A DNA stretch of 36,227 nucleotides from Candidatus Vogelbacteria bacterium (GTDB taxonomy: Bacteria; Patescibacteriota; Minisyncoccia; Phycocordibacterales; UBA12445). Shown one piece after another: positions 1-8,258 of this stretch (position 1 is the stretch's first letter; each line of letters begins with the position of its first letter). A program made the position numbers and the translations under genes. The notes under the pieces are model-generated. The model did not search any database. It saw nothing but the letters and a program-made list of their open reading frames with translations, and was not told the DNA's origin. The stretch lies in NCBI GenBank assembly GCA_016215345.1, contig JACRKD010000012.1, positions 1-36,227 of the forward strand, in the 5' to 3' direction.

Positions 1-1
1 A

Positions 2-145
2 ATATCGATTACCATTGGCAATGAGGAAGTTCGTGTACGTTTCAAGATTAAATGTTTTAGTCATAATGTGTCCGGGTTATGGACACCCATAGTATTGCAC
101 AAAAACTCGTGGTTTGGTATTGTTTGCGTAGGTACTATAGATTAA
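2..145 (+). CDS. C-terminal fragment of an unidentified protein running off the left edge
   Basis: Open frame from position 2 to TAA at 143-145, reading ISITIGNEEVRVRFKIKCFSHNVSGLWTPIVLHKNSWFGIVCVGTID; coding-like composition; not in the ORF track because it is partial and short. Confidence 0.4.
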   Translation: MSITIGNEEVRVRFKIKCFSHNVSGLWTPIVLHKNSWFGIVCVGTID

Positions 146-168
146 AAATCTAGGTTTCGAAACTTTAC

Positions 169-723
169 CTACAAACTTACTGTCGGCGCAACTTCTGCCC
201 CTTTTGCCGATTCGAAATATGCCTTACCGCTAAAACCGGAGAGCCTCGCGATGAGACTCGACGGGAACATCTGAACATAAGTGTTATAAACCTTTACCGC
301 GTCATTAAACCGGCCTCTCTCAACACCAATTCTATTCTCCGTCCCCTCTATTTGTACCATAAGCGTTCCGACAGTATCGATAGACTTAAGCTGTGGATAG
401 TTTTCCATAACCACCAAAAGTCTAGCCAGCGAAGACTCTACCTGGTTCGTCGCCAATACTTTTTCGTCTACCGACTTGGCGTCTCCGTACCTGGTTCGCG
501 CCTCCGCGATAACATCAAAAACCGCCTGCTCCTGCTTCATCGCCCCTTTCACCGAATTTACGAGGTTTGGAATAAGATCGAAGCGCCTCTGATACTGCGT
601 TTCCACCTGCGCCCACTGTCCTTGCAACCCCTGGTCCAACCCGACAAAACGATTGTAAGTCGTAAGCCAATAGCCCAAAACTACAACTACAACTGCTATA
701 ACTACCCACCATTTTTTACTCAT
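169..723 (-). CDS. lemA: LemA family protein
   Basis: N-terminal TM helix then YNRFVGLDQGLQGQWAQVETQYQRRFDLIPNLVNSVKG...VMENYPQLKS...VYNTYVQMFPSSLIARLSGF, typical of LemA. Confidence 0.9.
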   Translation of the reverse strand: MSKKWWVVIAVVVVVLGYWLTTYNRFVGLDQGLQGQWAQVETQYQRRFDLIPNLVNSVKGAMKQEQAVFDVIAEARTRYGDAKSVDEKVLATNQVESSLARLLVVMENYPQLKSIDTVGTLMVQIEGTENRIGVERGRFNDAVKVYNTYVQMFPSSLIARLSGFSGKAYFESAKGAEVAPTVSL

Positions 724-946
724 AATATTTTTTAAATTAGCTTATATAAACTAAACCAAAACTCTCTATTATATATGTACGAAAATTCCTTAATAAGTCT
801 AGCACACAGAGACAAAACACGATACCACTCCAACCCCCCCCATTACCCCGTTGGAAGTAACGTCTTACTATCTCCAATGGTCGTGGGTTTTAGTAAGACA
901 TTAATAATCAGCCTCTGCGGCGGGTTGTTATAAGTGAAGCGAAATT

Positions 947-981
947 AAAAAGAAAAAGCCCCGCCAGAATCCCGACAGGGC
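947..981 (-). terminator. Rho-independent terminator after the small-protein operon
   Basis: Minus strand GCCCTG...CGGGGC stem (958-963/976-981) followed by TTTTTCTTTTT, just downstream of the stop at 1003. Confidence 0.6.
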
Positions 982-1002
982 CGCTCCACAGAGGAGACTC
1001 TC

Positions 1003-1218
1003 TTACGATACTTCTACCTGAACATGCACAGTGCCCTGTATTCCGCTCACCATCACCTTGGCGATGCGGCAGGACGGCGAACAGAGACCAAACGCAACCA
1101 CCGACCCTTGGTATTGGTCCGGACAGATCGCCTCTTCCATGAGGCTGTGAGCCTCTTCGTCGCTTGAAGCCCTCGCAAGGGCTCTCGCCAGCCTGACCTC
1201 CATCTCTTCCCTGGTCAT
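1003..1218 (-). CDS. Small hypothetical protein, paralogue of the upstream ORF
   Basis: MTREEMEVRLARALARASSDEEAHSLMEEAI...; AGGAGG Shine-Dalgarno before ATG 1218; ATGA overlap with the upstream gene; terminator downstream. Confidence 0.6.
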   Translation of the reverse strand: MTREEMEVRLARALARASSDEEAHSLMEEAICPDQYQGSVVAFGLCSPSCRIAKVMVSGIQGTVHVQVEVS

Positions 1219-1442
1219 GCCTTTTTTCCTCCTTTGTCGCAATCGACAATCAAGTCGTGCTTCATGCCTAGAGCGTCGAACCACCGTAGATCAACGCACC
1301 TGTACTCATCGTCCCAAACAATCCGCAGGTTCTGAAAATGTTCCCCGCCGATTGCCTCTTGGATAAAAGACCACGCCTCACCTTGGCTACTCGCCACTTC
1401 AATGGCCGACAAAATCCGACCCTCTATCTCTGTCCGGTTCAT
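1215..1442 (-). CDS. Small hypothetical protein, paralogue of the downstream ORF
   Basis: MNRTEIEGRILSAIEVASSQGEAWSFIQEAI...; internal ATG at 1442 preceded by AGGGAAAGGA; aligns with the N-terminus of 1003-1218. Confidence 0.55.
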   Translation of the reverse strand: MNRTEIEGRILSAIEVASSQGEAWSFIQEAIGGEHFQNLRIVWDDEYRCVDLRWFDALGMKHDLIVDCDKGGKKA

Positions 1443-1473
1443 GGTGGGTTCCTTTCCCTGGGTTGACAAAAGG

Positions 1474-2010
1474 CTAATCACAGAGGACACAGTCCACGCC
1501 GGCCGTAGCAATGTCGGTCTCGACACCCCTCACGCTCCTCGTGAACTGATCATGCGAGAACGGCAAGCTGACCTTAACTCGGGAATAGAGCCGACCGGTG
1601 TCCACTGATCCGTCCCTAAGCAAGAAGCGAAGTATGGCGACCCGATAGTTCAAACCAAGGAGGTCCTCGCCATCGGGAGACTCGAGAAACACCCTTTGTC
1701 CGGGATTGAGACCAAGATCTCTCTCAAGCTCGGCAATCTGCTCCATATAGTGCGTTAAGGTGAGTCTTAGCGCTGCGACCTGCAAGAGGTCGGTCGGCCT
1801 GCTTAGCACCTTACCGTCATGGGCCGGACAGTCTAGGCGCCCTGTCTTCAAGGGCAACTCCTCGAGCGGCTTCACGACGAAACCAATCCAGCCAGTACTT
1901 AGCGCAAAGAAGAATCCGAGACAGGCGGTAACAACAAATGAAGACGTCGGTACGAAGAGACTCAAGATGCACAGAACTCCGAGACAAATCTGAAGAGGTC
2001 TGCTTCTCAT
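1474..2010 (-). CDS. Hypothetical membrane protein with two N-terminal TM segments
   Basis: Hydrophobic ICLGVLCILSLFVPTSSFVVTACLGFFFALSTGWIGFVV; AAGGAG upstream of ATG 2010 (GTG 2019 is an alternative start). Confidence 0.5.
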   Translation of the reverse strand: MRSRPLQICLGVLCILSLFVPTSSFVVTACLGFFFALSTGWIGFVVKPLEELPLKTGRLDCPAHDGKVLSRPTDLLQVAALRLTLTHYMEQIAELERDLGLNPGQRVFLESPDGEDLLGLNYRVAILRFLLRDGSVDTGRLYSRVKVSLPFSHDQFTRSVRGVETDIATAGVDCVLCD

Positions 2011-2130
2011 GCCTGCCACGCTCCTTAATGCCCACCTAAAATGGGCATCTCGTCAAAATGTATAGTATTTTCAAGGCGATTACGCCCTTTTCAGCTCTTC
2101 CTATATTCTAACATACCCCTCTATTGTCTG

Positions 2131-3090
2131 TCAAGCCAACTCCCGCTTTAAGTCTTCAATAATATTCACTCTTTCCGGGTCAGCGCCATTCAGCTTGGCA
2201 ACATGGAAACTTATCCAGTCCACTAAAATTATAGAGTTAAAAATCTTTTCTAGCTTACTTTTTCCGTCCAATTCTATTATAGAAACATCTGGAAGTCTAG
2301 CGTCTAGTAACTTTTTAGTCAGCTCCATACGTTTCAAAATCCTCGGGTGTTCATCGCCACTCTTGAGAAAAATAATATGAAAATCATCTTTCAATCTTTC
2401 CACGGCACCCAAATTGTCAAATCCGACTATCTCATTGTGATCCAGTTCTGGAAGGAAATTGCAAAAGGCCGGCATCTTCCCCAACTCATTCAATTTGATT
2501 TTCCAAATATAGGCCAGCGGAAAGTTATCGCGAGAAGAGTATATAAGAGAAATTTTTCTAGACAACTTTTTCGCCAGGTCCCTCCCCTTTTCTTCCAACA
2601 TTTCCGGCCGAAGCGTATTTTCTAAATCATACACTTCCGTCAAAAGTTCTTTCTCACCTAACATCGTAACGAAAGCAACAAACGAATATCCGACAGCCAT
2701 CCTAGGCTGAAGACCGGAAGGCAAAACAATGTACAGCAAGTTATGAATTTTCGCCATCTCCAAAAGTTTTCCACCGGACGCCACCACAGCCAAGGGAAGA
2801 TTCCCCGAGATAACCTCCTCGGCGAAGTTGAGAGTCTCCTCGGTATTGCCGGAATAGGAACTGGCGATAAATAAAGTTTCGCTTCCCCGCACAAAAGCAG
2901 GCAAGCCATAATCAGAGTGTACTCTCAAATTCAAGTCTGGCCTGAAGATTTTCAACAAATCTGCCGAGAGGTGTGACCCGCCCATTCCTCCCACAACTAT
3001 ATCGGACAAAACTTTTAGGTTATTAATGTTGTCTGTTTTCGGCCTGAAACCGAACTGCTTATTAAAGTCTTTTATATTATTTTCTATCAT
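2131..3090 (-). CDS. SIS-domain protein, bifunctional phosphoglucose/phosphomannose isomerase-like
   Basis: VVGGMGGSHLSADLL, FIASSYSGNTEETLNFAEEV, LPELDHNEIVGF motifs of the PGI/PMI family. Confidence 0.85.
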   Translation of the reverse strand: MIENNIKDFNKQFGFRPKTDNINNLKVLSDIVVGGMGGSHLSADLLKIFRPDLNLRVHSDYGLPAFVRGSETLFIASSYSGNTEETLNFAEEVISGNLPLAVVASGGKLLEMAKIHNLLYIVLPSGLQPRMAVGYSFVAFVTMLGEKELLTEVYDLENTLRPEMLEEKGRDLAKKLSRKISLIYSSRDNFPLAYIWKIKLNELGKMPAFCNFLPELDHNEIVGFDNLGAVERLKDDFHIIFLKSGDEHPRILKRMELTKKLLDARLPDVSIIELDGKSKLEKIFNSIILVDWISFHVAKLNGADPERVNIIEDLKRELA

Positions 3091-3137
3091 TGTCCTATAA
3101 TAACTCCTTAAAGGACATTGTGCAAAAGAGGGTTATA

Positions 3138-3152
3138 CCCTAGAATCTAGGG
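3138..3152. promoter_or_regulatory. Perfect palindrome abutting the dsbA-like start codon (putative operator)
   Basis: CCCTAGA-A-TCTAGGG, overlapping the 3' side of a TTATAC -10-like element and ending one base before ATG 3153. Confidence 0.5.
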
Positions 3153-3797
3153 ATGATGGAAAATAACATATTTAGAAACATAGCCATATGGCTTATCATT
3201 GCATTAACAATAGTAATCGTTGTGCTCATATTGGTCGGCCTAAGTAGTGGCCATATACAGGTATCTGGCGACCTTGTTGTCCCCGTAAACTCTTCAGACC
3301 ACATAGTTGGCACATCCACTCCAAAACTTACCATAGTTGAATATGGCGATTATCAATGTCCGGCTTGTGCCGCTTTCGACCCAGTGGTAAGAAAAGTTAT
3401 GGAAGAGTACAGCGACAAAGTTCAACTAGTATCGCGCAACTTTCCTCTAATACAACATAGAAATGCCACCTCCTCGGCCAAGATAGTCGAGGCCGCGGGG
3501 AGACAGGGAAAATTCTTCGAAATGCGGGAAAAAATCTATACCGGCCAGCTTGACTGGGCAAATAGTGACAAGCCAGTCGAGATATTCACTAGATACGCCG
3601 TAGAACTGGGTCTTAATGTTGATAAACTGTTAACCGACAAGGAACTGCCAGAAATTACAAATAAGATAGAAACCGACCTACAGGGAGGAAAAGATTCTAG
3701 CGTAAATTCCACACCATCTTTCTTCCTAAATGGCAAAAAAGTGGCCATGCCTCTTAATTACGAGGAGTTCAAAAAAATTGTCGAAAACAATCTATAA
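3153..3797 (+). CDS. DsbA-like thioredoxin-fold oxidoreductase, membrane anchored
   Basis: N-terminal TM; VEYGDYQCPACAAFDPVVRKV (CPAC active site); SSVNSTPSFFLNGKKV cis-Pro region. Confidence 0.9.
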   Translation: MMENNIFRNIAIWLIIALTIVIVVLILVGLSSGHIQVSGDLVVPVNSSDHIVGTSTPKLTIVEYGDYQCPACAAFDPVVRKVMEEYSDKVQLVSRNFPLIQHRNATSSAKIVEAAGRQGKFFEMREKIYTGQLDWANSDKPVEIFTRYAVELGLNVDKLLTDKELPEITNKIETDLQGGKDSSVNSTPSFFLNGKKVAMPLNYEEFKKIVENNL

Positions 3798-4224
3798 AAT
3801 CCTGATAACGGTACTCCACCTTCTGCCCATTGCCGGATTCACTGACGCAACTTATCTCACAGTTGAACACTATTCAGGCGGAAACATCATGTGTGTTATA
3901 TTTCAAGGATGCGATATCGTTAACACCAGTAAATACGCCGTGATAATAGGCACACCCATCGCGCTTTTTGGTATGGTCTACTACTTCACACTCATAATTC
4001 TGGCCTCTATATACTCAAGTACTGGCAAACGAGAGTTTCTACTGACAATATTTATGCTCTCCGGCCTAGGATTTATATTTTCTATTTATTTAACCTACCT
4101 TCAACTTTTCGTTATTAACGCCATCTGTTTTTATTGCATCATTTCAGCGGGCATAACAACGACCATCTTTGTCTTAAGTGGCTATCTGCTCACAAAAAAC
4201 TTATCCACAGGTTATCCAAATTGA
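3778..4224 (+). CDS. Vitamin K epoxide reductase (VKOR) family protein
   Basis: Four-TM layout with paired Cys (MCVIFQGCDIVNTSKYA) and CFYC motif; TTG start at 3778 overlaps the DsbA stop and is more plausible than ATG 3730. Confidence 0.85.
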   Translation: MSKTIYKILITVLHLLPIAGFTDATYLTVEHYSGGNIMCVIFQGCDIVNTSKYAVIIGTPIALFGMVYYFTLIILASIYSSTGKREFLLTIFMLSGLGFIFSIYLTYLQLFVINAICFYCIISAGITTTIFVLSGYLLTKNLSTGYPN

Positions 4225-4317
4225 AAGTTCAACCATCGGGGTATAGAATTACCTTATTAGTAACTAAGAAGTGCTGGAGTTTCGTGCCAGTACTATTATT
4301 AATAGTTAATTTTTAAT

Positions 4318-5421
4318 ATGAAAAAGAATTTTCTTAAGAGAATCACGCGGCTTTCCATGCCAACTGTCCTCTCTCTACTCTTGGTAACGGCTGTTGCTTC
4401 AGCTGCGACCACCATCAGTACTAATATAACTACAGGTGGTACCCTTTCGGTTACAGGGGCCTCAACATTAACCGGTCTCTCTACTCATGTTGCCGGTTTC
4501 GTATCTCAGGCATCATCAACAGTGGTTGGTGCTTTCACCACAACCGGTGCTAACGCATTTGGTAGTACACTGGCTATTACAGGTCTCTCTACCCATGTTG
4601 CCGGTTTCGTATCTCAGGCATCATCAACAGTGGTAGGAGCATTTACCAACACAAATCTTGCTTCTCTAAACGGCGGGGCTTCGACGACAAATCTATCCAC
4701 CTCTGGTACTCTTTGGGTGGGTGGTAGAGCCACCACAACTGCTAGCACCGGGAACATAGCGACAGCAGGAACCCTATCTGTTACCGGTCTATCGACACTG
4801 GTTGCTGGTTTCGTATCTCAAGCATCATCTACGGTGGTAGGCGATCTAACTGTCACGGGTACATTCACACCGACACAAACTGCCGCCACAACATTCGCAG
4901 TTGGAGGAGGATACACTTCCGGAGGATCAGGTTCAACCTTATCGGCTGATGGAGATCTATCTTTGAACGGCGCGCTCAACATTAACGGCTGGGCGACCTC
5001 AACATCAGCCGGGCTGTTCACAGCAGGTGGATCTCTGCGAGCTTCCTCGACGCTACAGGCCACAGGAGCAACACAACTTTACAGTACCCTAACAGTTGAC
5101 AGTACATCTATCTTAACCGGCCTCGCTTCTCTAAACGGTGGAGCTTCAACAACAGCTTTGTCAGTATCGCAGACACTTATGGTAAATGGTCATGCTACGA
5201 CGACGTCTCTTGGAAGAATTCTAACGGACTCAAGCCTATCCGTTGCGACAACTTCAACAGCTAGAATGATTAACGCCGGATCTGGGTCAGCAACAACGAC
5301 TATCTATCTCGGTAAGGCCTGCTTCCTATTCACAATGCCAGACGATACCTCTCTCTACTACTGGCCACAGTCTGCTGGGACTCTTGGTGGTTGGGCAACA
5401 TCTACAGCATCTTGTTTCTAA
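4318..5421 (+). CDS. Secreted Ser/Thr-rich repeat surface protein
   Basis: Signal peptide MKKNFLKRITRLSMPTVLSLLLVTAVASA; repeated GLSTHVAGFVSQASSTVVGAFT and LASLNGGASTT units. Confidence 0.75.
   Translation: MKKNFLKRITRLSMPTVLSLLLVTAVASAATTISTNITTGGTLSVTGASTLTGLSTHVAGFVSQASSTVVGAFTTTGANAFGSTLAITGLSTHVAGFVSQASSTVVGAFTNTNLASLNGGASTTNLSTSGTLWVGGRATTTASTGNIATAGTLSVTGLSTLVAGFVSQASSTVVGDLTVTGTFTPTQTAATTFAVGGGYTSGGSGSTLSADGDLSLNGALNINGWATSTSAGLFTAGGSLRASSTLQATGATQLYSTLTVDSTSILTGLASLNGGASTTALSVSQTLMVNGHATTTSLGRILTDSSLSVATTSTARMINAGSGSATTTIYLGKACFLFTMPDDTSLYYWPQSAGTLGGWATSTASCF
4474..4850 (+). repeat. Three imperfect intragenic repeats (~60-66 bp)
   Basis: Copies start near 4474, 4582 and 4786; shared core GTTGC(C/T)GGTTTCGTATCTCA(G/A)GCATCATC(A/T)AC(A/G)GTGGT. 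Confidence 0.85.
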
Positions 5422-5444
5422 GCCATTAACTTAATACCTAAGTT

Positions 5445-6344
5445 ATGAAAAATTATTATAAAACAATCCTAGTGGCGTCTGCCCTAACACTGCTAGGTCC
5501 GCTACAGGCGCTAGCCCTGAATGATGTTACCCTAGAAAGCGGAGGAGACGCCATCATAAATGTAGCCGGCATAAATCTTACATTATCTCCCGCCTCGGTG
5601 ACGGATTCGGTGCAGGTTGATAGCAGTAGCTTCACCGTTACCATTTCCAACAACGGATCTATGACAATTGTATCCACCGACAGACGAACTATGACCTTTA
5701 GCCAACCGGATGGACAAAGCCCACTCCTGACAACGACCCTAGTCTGTACCACGGCGGACAGTACATATACAATAGGGAACCCAACAGCTGGGGCCACAAA
5801 CCTACAAATAACGGTTACCCCAACAACCAACACTTGCTCTACTAGTGGTGGTGGAAGCGGTTCTAGCGGAAGTGGTAGTACGACTGGTGGTGGAGGTGGA
5901 GATCCTTATGCCGGAACGAGAGTGACCACTACAGCGGCCGTAAAGTCAGCAACAGTAACGAAACCAGTGGTAGTAACACCAACGCCTGTTGCAACTACCG
6001 TTACTCCAGTGGCAACTACAGCTTCCCAATCTCCTCTGGTGACACTAAAGGTTGGGCAATCAAATCCTATAGTTAGAGTGATTCAGGTCATACTAAACCT
6101 TGATCCAAAAACTAAGGTAGCGTCATCGGGTCCTGGTTCGCCCGGAAAAGAAACGGCCGTCTTCGGTAATCTGACTGTCAATGCCATAAAGAAATTGCAG
6201 GCTGCCAGCGGAATAGCCAAACAAGGAGATGCCGAGTATGGAACGCTAGGCCAGAAAACGGTGCTTAAGCTGATAGACGTATTAGTCGAGAGAATAAAAG
6301 TTCTTCAAGACAAACTGAATCAACAAAAAGCTTCTGGCAATTAA
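5445..6344 (+). CDS. Secreted protein with Gly/Ser and Thr/Pro linker and C-terminal peptidoglycan-binding-like helical domain
   Basis: Signal peptide; GGGSGSSGSGSTTGGGGG linker; C-terminal FGNLTVNAIKKLQAASGIAKQGDAEYGTLGQKTVLKL resembles PG_binding_1. Confidence 0.65.
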   Translation: MKNYYKTILVASALTLLGPLQALALNDVTLESGGDAIINVAGINLTLSPASVTDSVQVDSSSFTVTISNNGSMTIVSTDRRTMTFSQPDGQSPLLTTTLVCTTADSTYTIGNPTAGATNLQITVTPTTNTCSTSGGGSGSSGSGSTTGGGGGDPYAGTRVTTTAAVKSATVTKPVVVTPTPVATTVTPVATTASQSPLVTLKVGQSNPIVRVIQVILNLDPKTKVASSGPGSPGKETAVFGNLTVNAIKKLQAASGIAKQGDAEYGTLGQKTVLKLIDVLVERIKVLQDKLNQQKASGN

Positions 6345-6360
6345 ATAAAGCTACAAGAGG

Positions 6361-6392
6361 GGTCGGAACACATAGAAGGTCCGACCTTTTTT
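6361..6392 (+). terminator. Rho-independent terminator
   Basis: GGTCGGA-N12-TCCGACC followed by TTTTTT after the stop at 6344. Confidence 0.85.
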
Positions 6393-6419
6393 GCCGCTTG
6401 AATCCCCCTCCCCCTTTTT

Positions 6420-7058
6420 TTAATTTAGATATTTGAAGTCTTTACTGAAGAACCTTCGAGCAAGACAAAAGATGGTATAGGTGATGAAATAAGCGGCAAA
6501 AACATCTATCGAGTAATGAAGATGCCCCAACAAGACGCTGGCCGCCAGAACTATGGAAATAAAAACAAAAGGCAAGCGAAGCCTTTTATTATCCCAAAAG
6601 GTCAGGGCGAGAAGAAAAGGAAAACCGGTGTGGCCGGAGAAGAAAAGATCGCCGGTACCATTAAGCCCTAGGAGATTCAGCAACTTGCCATCACCGAGAG
6701 TAATACTATCTGGCGATGGAGCTATGTGGGTGAGGGTCATAAAAACGGCCCTGATCACAATGAATAACGCTACACTTTTAACTACAAAAGGCAGTCTCTT
6801 AGGCTCTAAAATAATCAAGACGGCAATAAAAAGTATTAAAAATAATGCGCCATAGATTACAATAATTTCCACATTCAAGGTCGGAATATTGTCTAGTATT
6901 ATATCGTTTACGAAATTACTCTGGCGGGACGCGGCATAGTTATTTGTAAAATAGTTGAAAACTAAACTAATCAGCAAAAAGAACAAACCGCCGATAGCAG
7001 ATGAAGCGTAATCTTTATCAGCCCAGTTATGTTTATGTTTATTAAGGGTTTCTTGCAT
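6420..7058 (-). CDS. PAP2-like / sphingomyelin-synthase-like phosphatase, membrane
   Basis: GDLFFSGHTGFPFLLAL and GHLHYSIDVFAAYF motifs in a multi-TM protein. Confidence 0.75.
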   Translation of the reverse strand: MQETLNKHKHNWADKDYASSAIGGLFFLLISLVFNYFTNNYAASRQSNFVNDIILDNIPTLNVEIIVIYGALFLILFIAVLIILEPKRLPFVVKSVALFIVIRAVFMTLTHIAPSPDSITLGDGKLLNLLGLNGTGDLFFSGHTGFPFLLALTFWDNKRLRLPFVFISIVLAASVLLGHLHYSIDVFAAYFITYTIFCLARRFFSKDFKYLN

Positions 7059-7067
7059 ATATCATGG

Positions 7068-8258
7068 TCAATTATTTGGCAACCGTTGATGTATTATATC
7101 ATTATAAAAACGCTCCAGGGATCTGGTAACACTCCCTCTAGAATAATTAAGCGCCAAACTGCGACTATTATTAGAAAAACTTCTTGCCATCTCGCCGTCC
7201 CTTGTAAGAAGAATGATTTTCTCCGCCATATCGCGTAGATCGCCTGGAGTAAATAAGAGGCCGTTCACCCCTTCCTTCACAATCTCTGGGATCCCGAGCG
7301 CCCTGGCTCCAATGACAGGAAGCCCCGCGGACATAGCCTCCAAAACAGAAAGAGGCATGTTTTCGCTATCGCTAGCCGTTACGAAGACATCGCTAGCCTG
7401 CAAAACTTCAACCAATTCACCGCCGCGCTTGAAACCAACAAAGGAGACATTCTTTCCGATCCCCAAATCCTTGACTAGTAACTCGATCGCCCCCTTCTCC
7501 GGGCCATCACCAACAATAACCAATCCTATGAACGGTTCGCTCTTTAAGGCCATAGCGAAAGCCCTTACAACTTGGTCAATCTTTTTTTCATAGCTTACAC
7601 GCCCCATGTAAACAAGGGTCTTTTTTCTAAAACCCAGGGAGCTCTTGAGGCGCTCTTTGGCAATATCATCCCCTGCAGGCTTAAAGAGTTCAGTATCAAT
7701 CGCGTTAACGATAATCTCCATCGGCCTCTTAAGACCATAATTTTTTAGCTCTTGGGCTAGAGATTTACTTGGGCTTACAACAGCATCACAGCAATTATAA
7801 TAAAAATTTACATAGTTCCAAGAAAAGCTCCGCGCCCATGCATAATCTAGCTTAACGTGTTTAAGATATTTATCATAAAACGTATGATGAGTACCAACTA
7901 TCGGTATATTGAACAACTTGGCGGCAAGAACCGCCTCCCATCCGATACTAAATGGGGTGTGGGCGTGAATTATGTCTAACCTAACCCTCCTGGCATGGTT
8001 AATCGCAAGACCGAGAGGTAGCGGTATCCTCTGGTCATGATAAACCATCGCCGGTACTGATGGTAGACGGATAATTGTAAACGGATAATCCCCATCACCA
8101 TTTAACTCCCCGCCCTGCCGCCTTAACAAACTGCCGGCAACGGTATACACAAAAACCTCATGACCAAGATTCCCAAGCGTGATAGCCGAGGTCAAGGCGG
8201 TATTCGCTACGCCGTTTACCTGTGGCGGGAAAGTATCACTAAATATTCCTATCCTCAT
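7068..8258 (-). CDS. Glycosyltransferase family 4
   Basis: FSDTFPPQVNGVANTA N-terminus; SDSENMPLSVLEAMSAGLPVIGARALGIPEIV C-terminal GT-B motif. Confidence 0.9.
   Translation of the reverse strand: MRIGIFSDTFPPQVNGVANTALTSAITLGNLGHEVFVYTVAGSLLRRQGGELNGDGDYPFTIIRLPSVPAMVYHDQRIPLPLGLAINHARRVRLDIIHAHTPFSIGWEAVLAAKLFNIPIVGTHHTFYDKYLKHVKLDYAWARSFSWNYVNFYYNCCDAVVSPSKSLAQELKNYGLKRPMEIIVNAIDTELFKPAGDDIAKERLKSSLGFRKKTLVYMGRVSYEKKIDQVVRAFAMALKSEPFIGLVIVGDGPEKGAIELLVKDLGIGKNVSFVGFKRGGELVEVLQASDVFVTASDSENMPLSVLEAMSAGLPVIGARALGIPEIVKEGVNGLLFTPGDLRDMAEKIILLTRDGEMARSFSNNSRSLALNYSRGSVTRSLERFYNDIIHQRLPNN

Noticed and set aside
908-1249. 113-aa ORF (908..1249 -) overlapping the small paralogue gene
   Set aside because: The alternative frame 1003-1218 has an SD, ATGA coupling, a paralogue and a terminator that would lie inside this ORF.
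3730-3777. ATG 3730 as start of the VKOR gene
   Set aside because: Would overlap DsbA by 68 nt and add a polar N-terminus; TTG 3778 gives a normal short overlap and TM start.
4201-4220. TTATCCACA-G-GTTATCCAAA DnaA-box-like pair, plus another exact TTATCCACA at 28577-28585
   Set aside because: The first lies inside VKOR coding sequence; two exact 9-mers are not far from chance in a 36-kb window and there is no dnaA/dnaN or AT-rich unwinding region.
4270-4294. AGTGCTGG...CCAGTACT hairpin between VKOR and the surface protein gene as a terminator
   Set aside because: No clean U-tract follows; may be a weak attenuator but cannot be supported.
5456-5833. 125-aa minus ORF within the PG-binding-like protein gene
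   Set aside because: Antisense frame without RBS or homology; the plus-strand gene has signal peptide and terminator.
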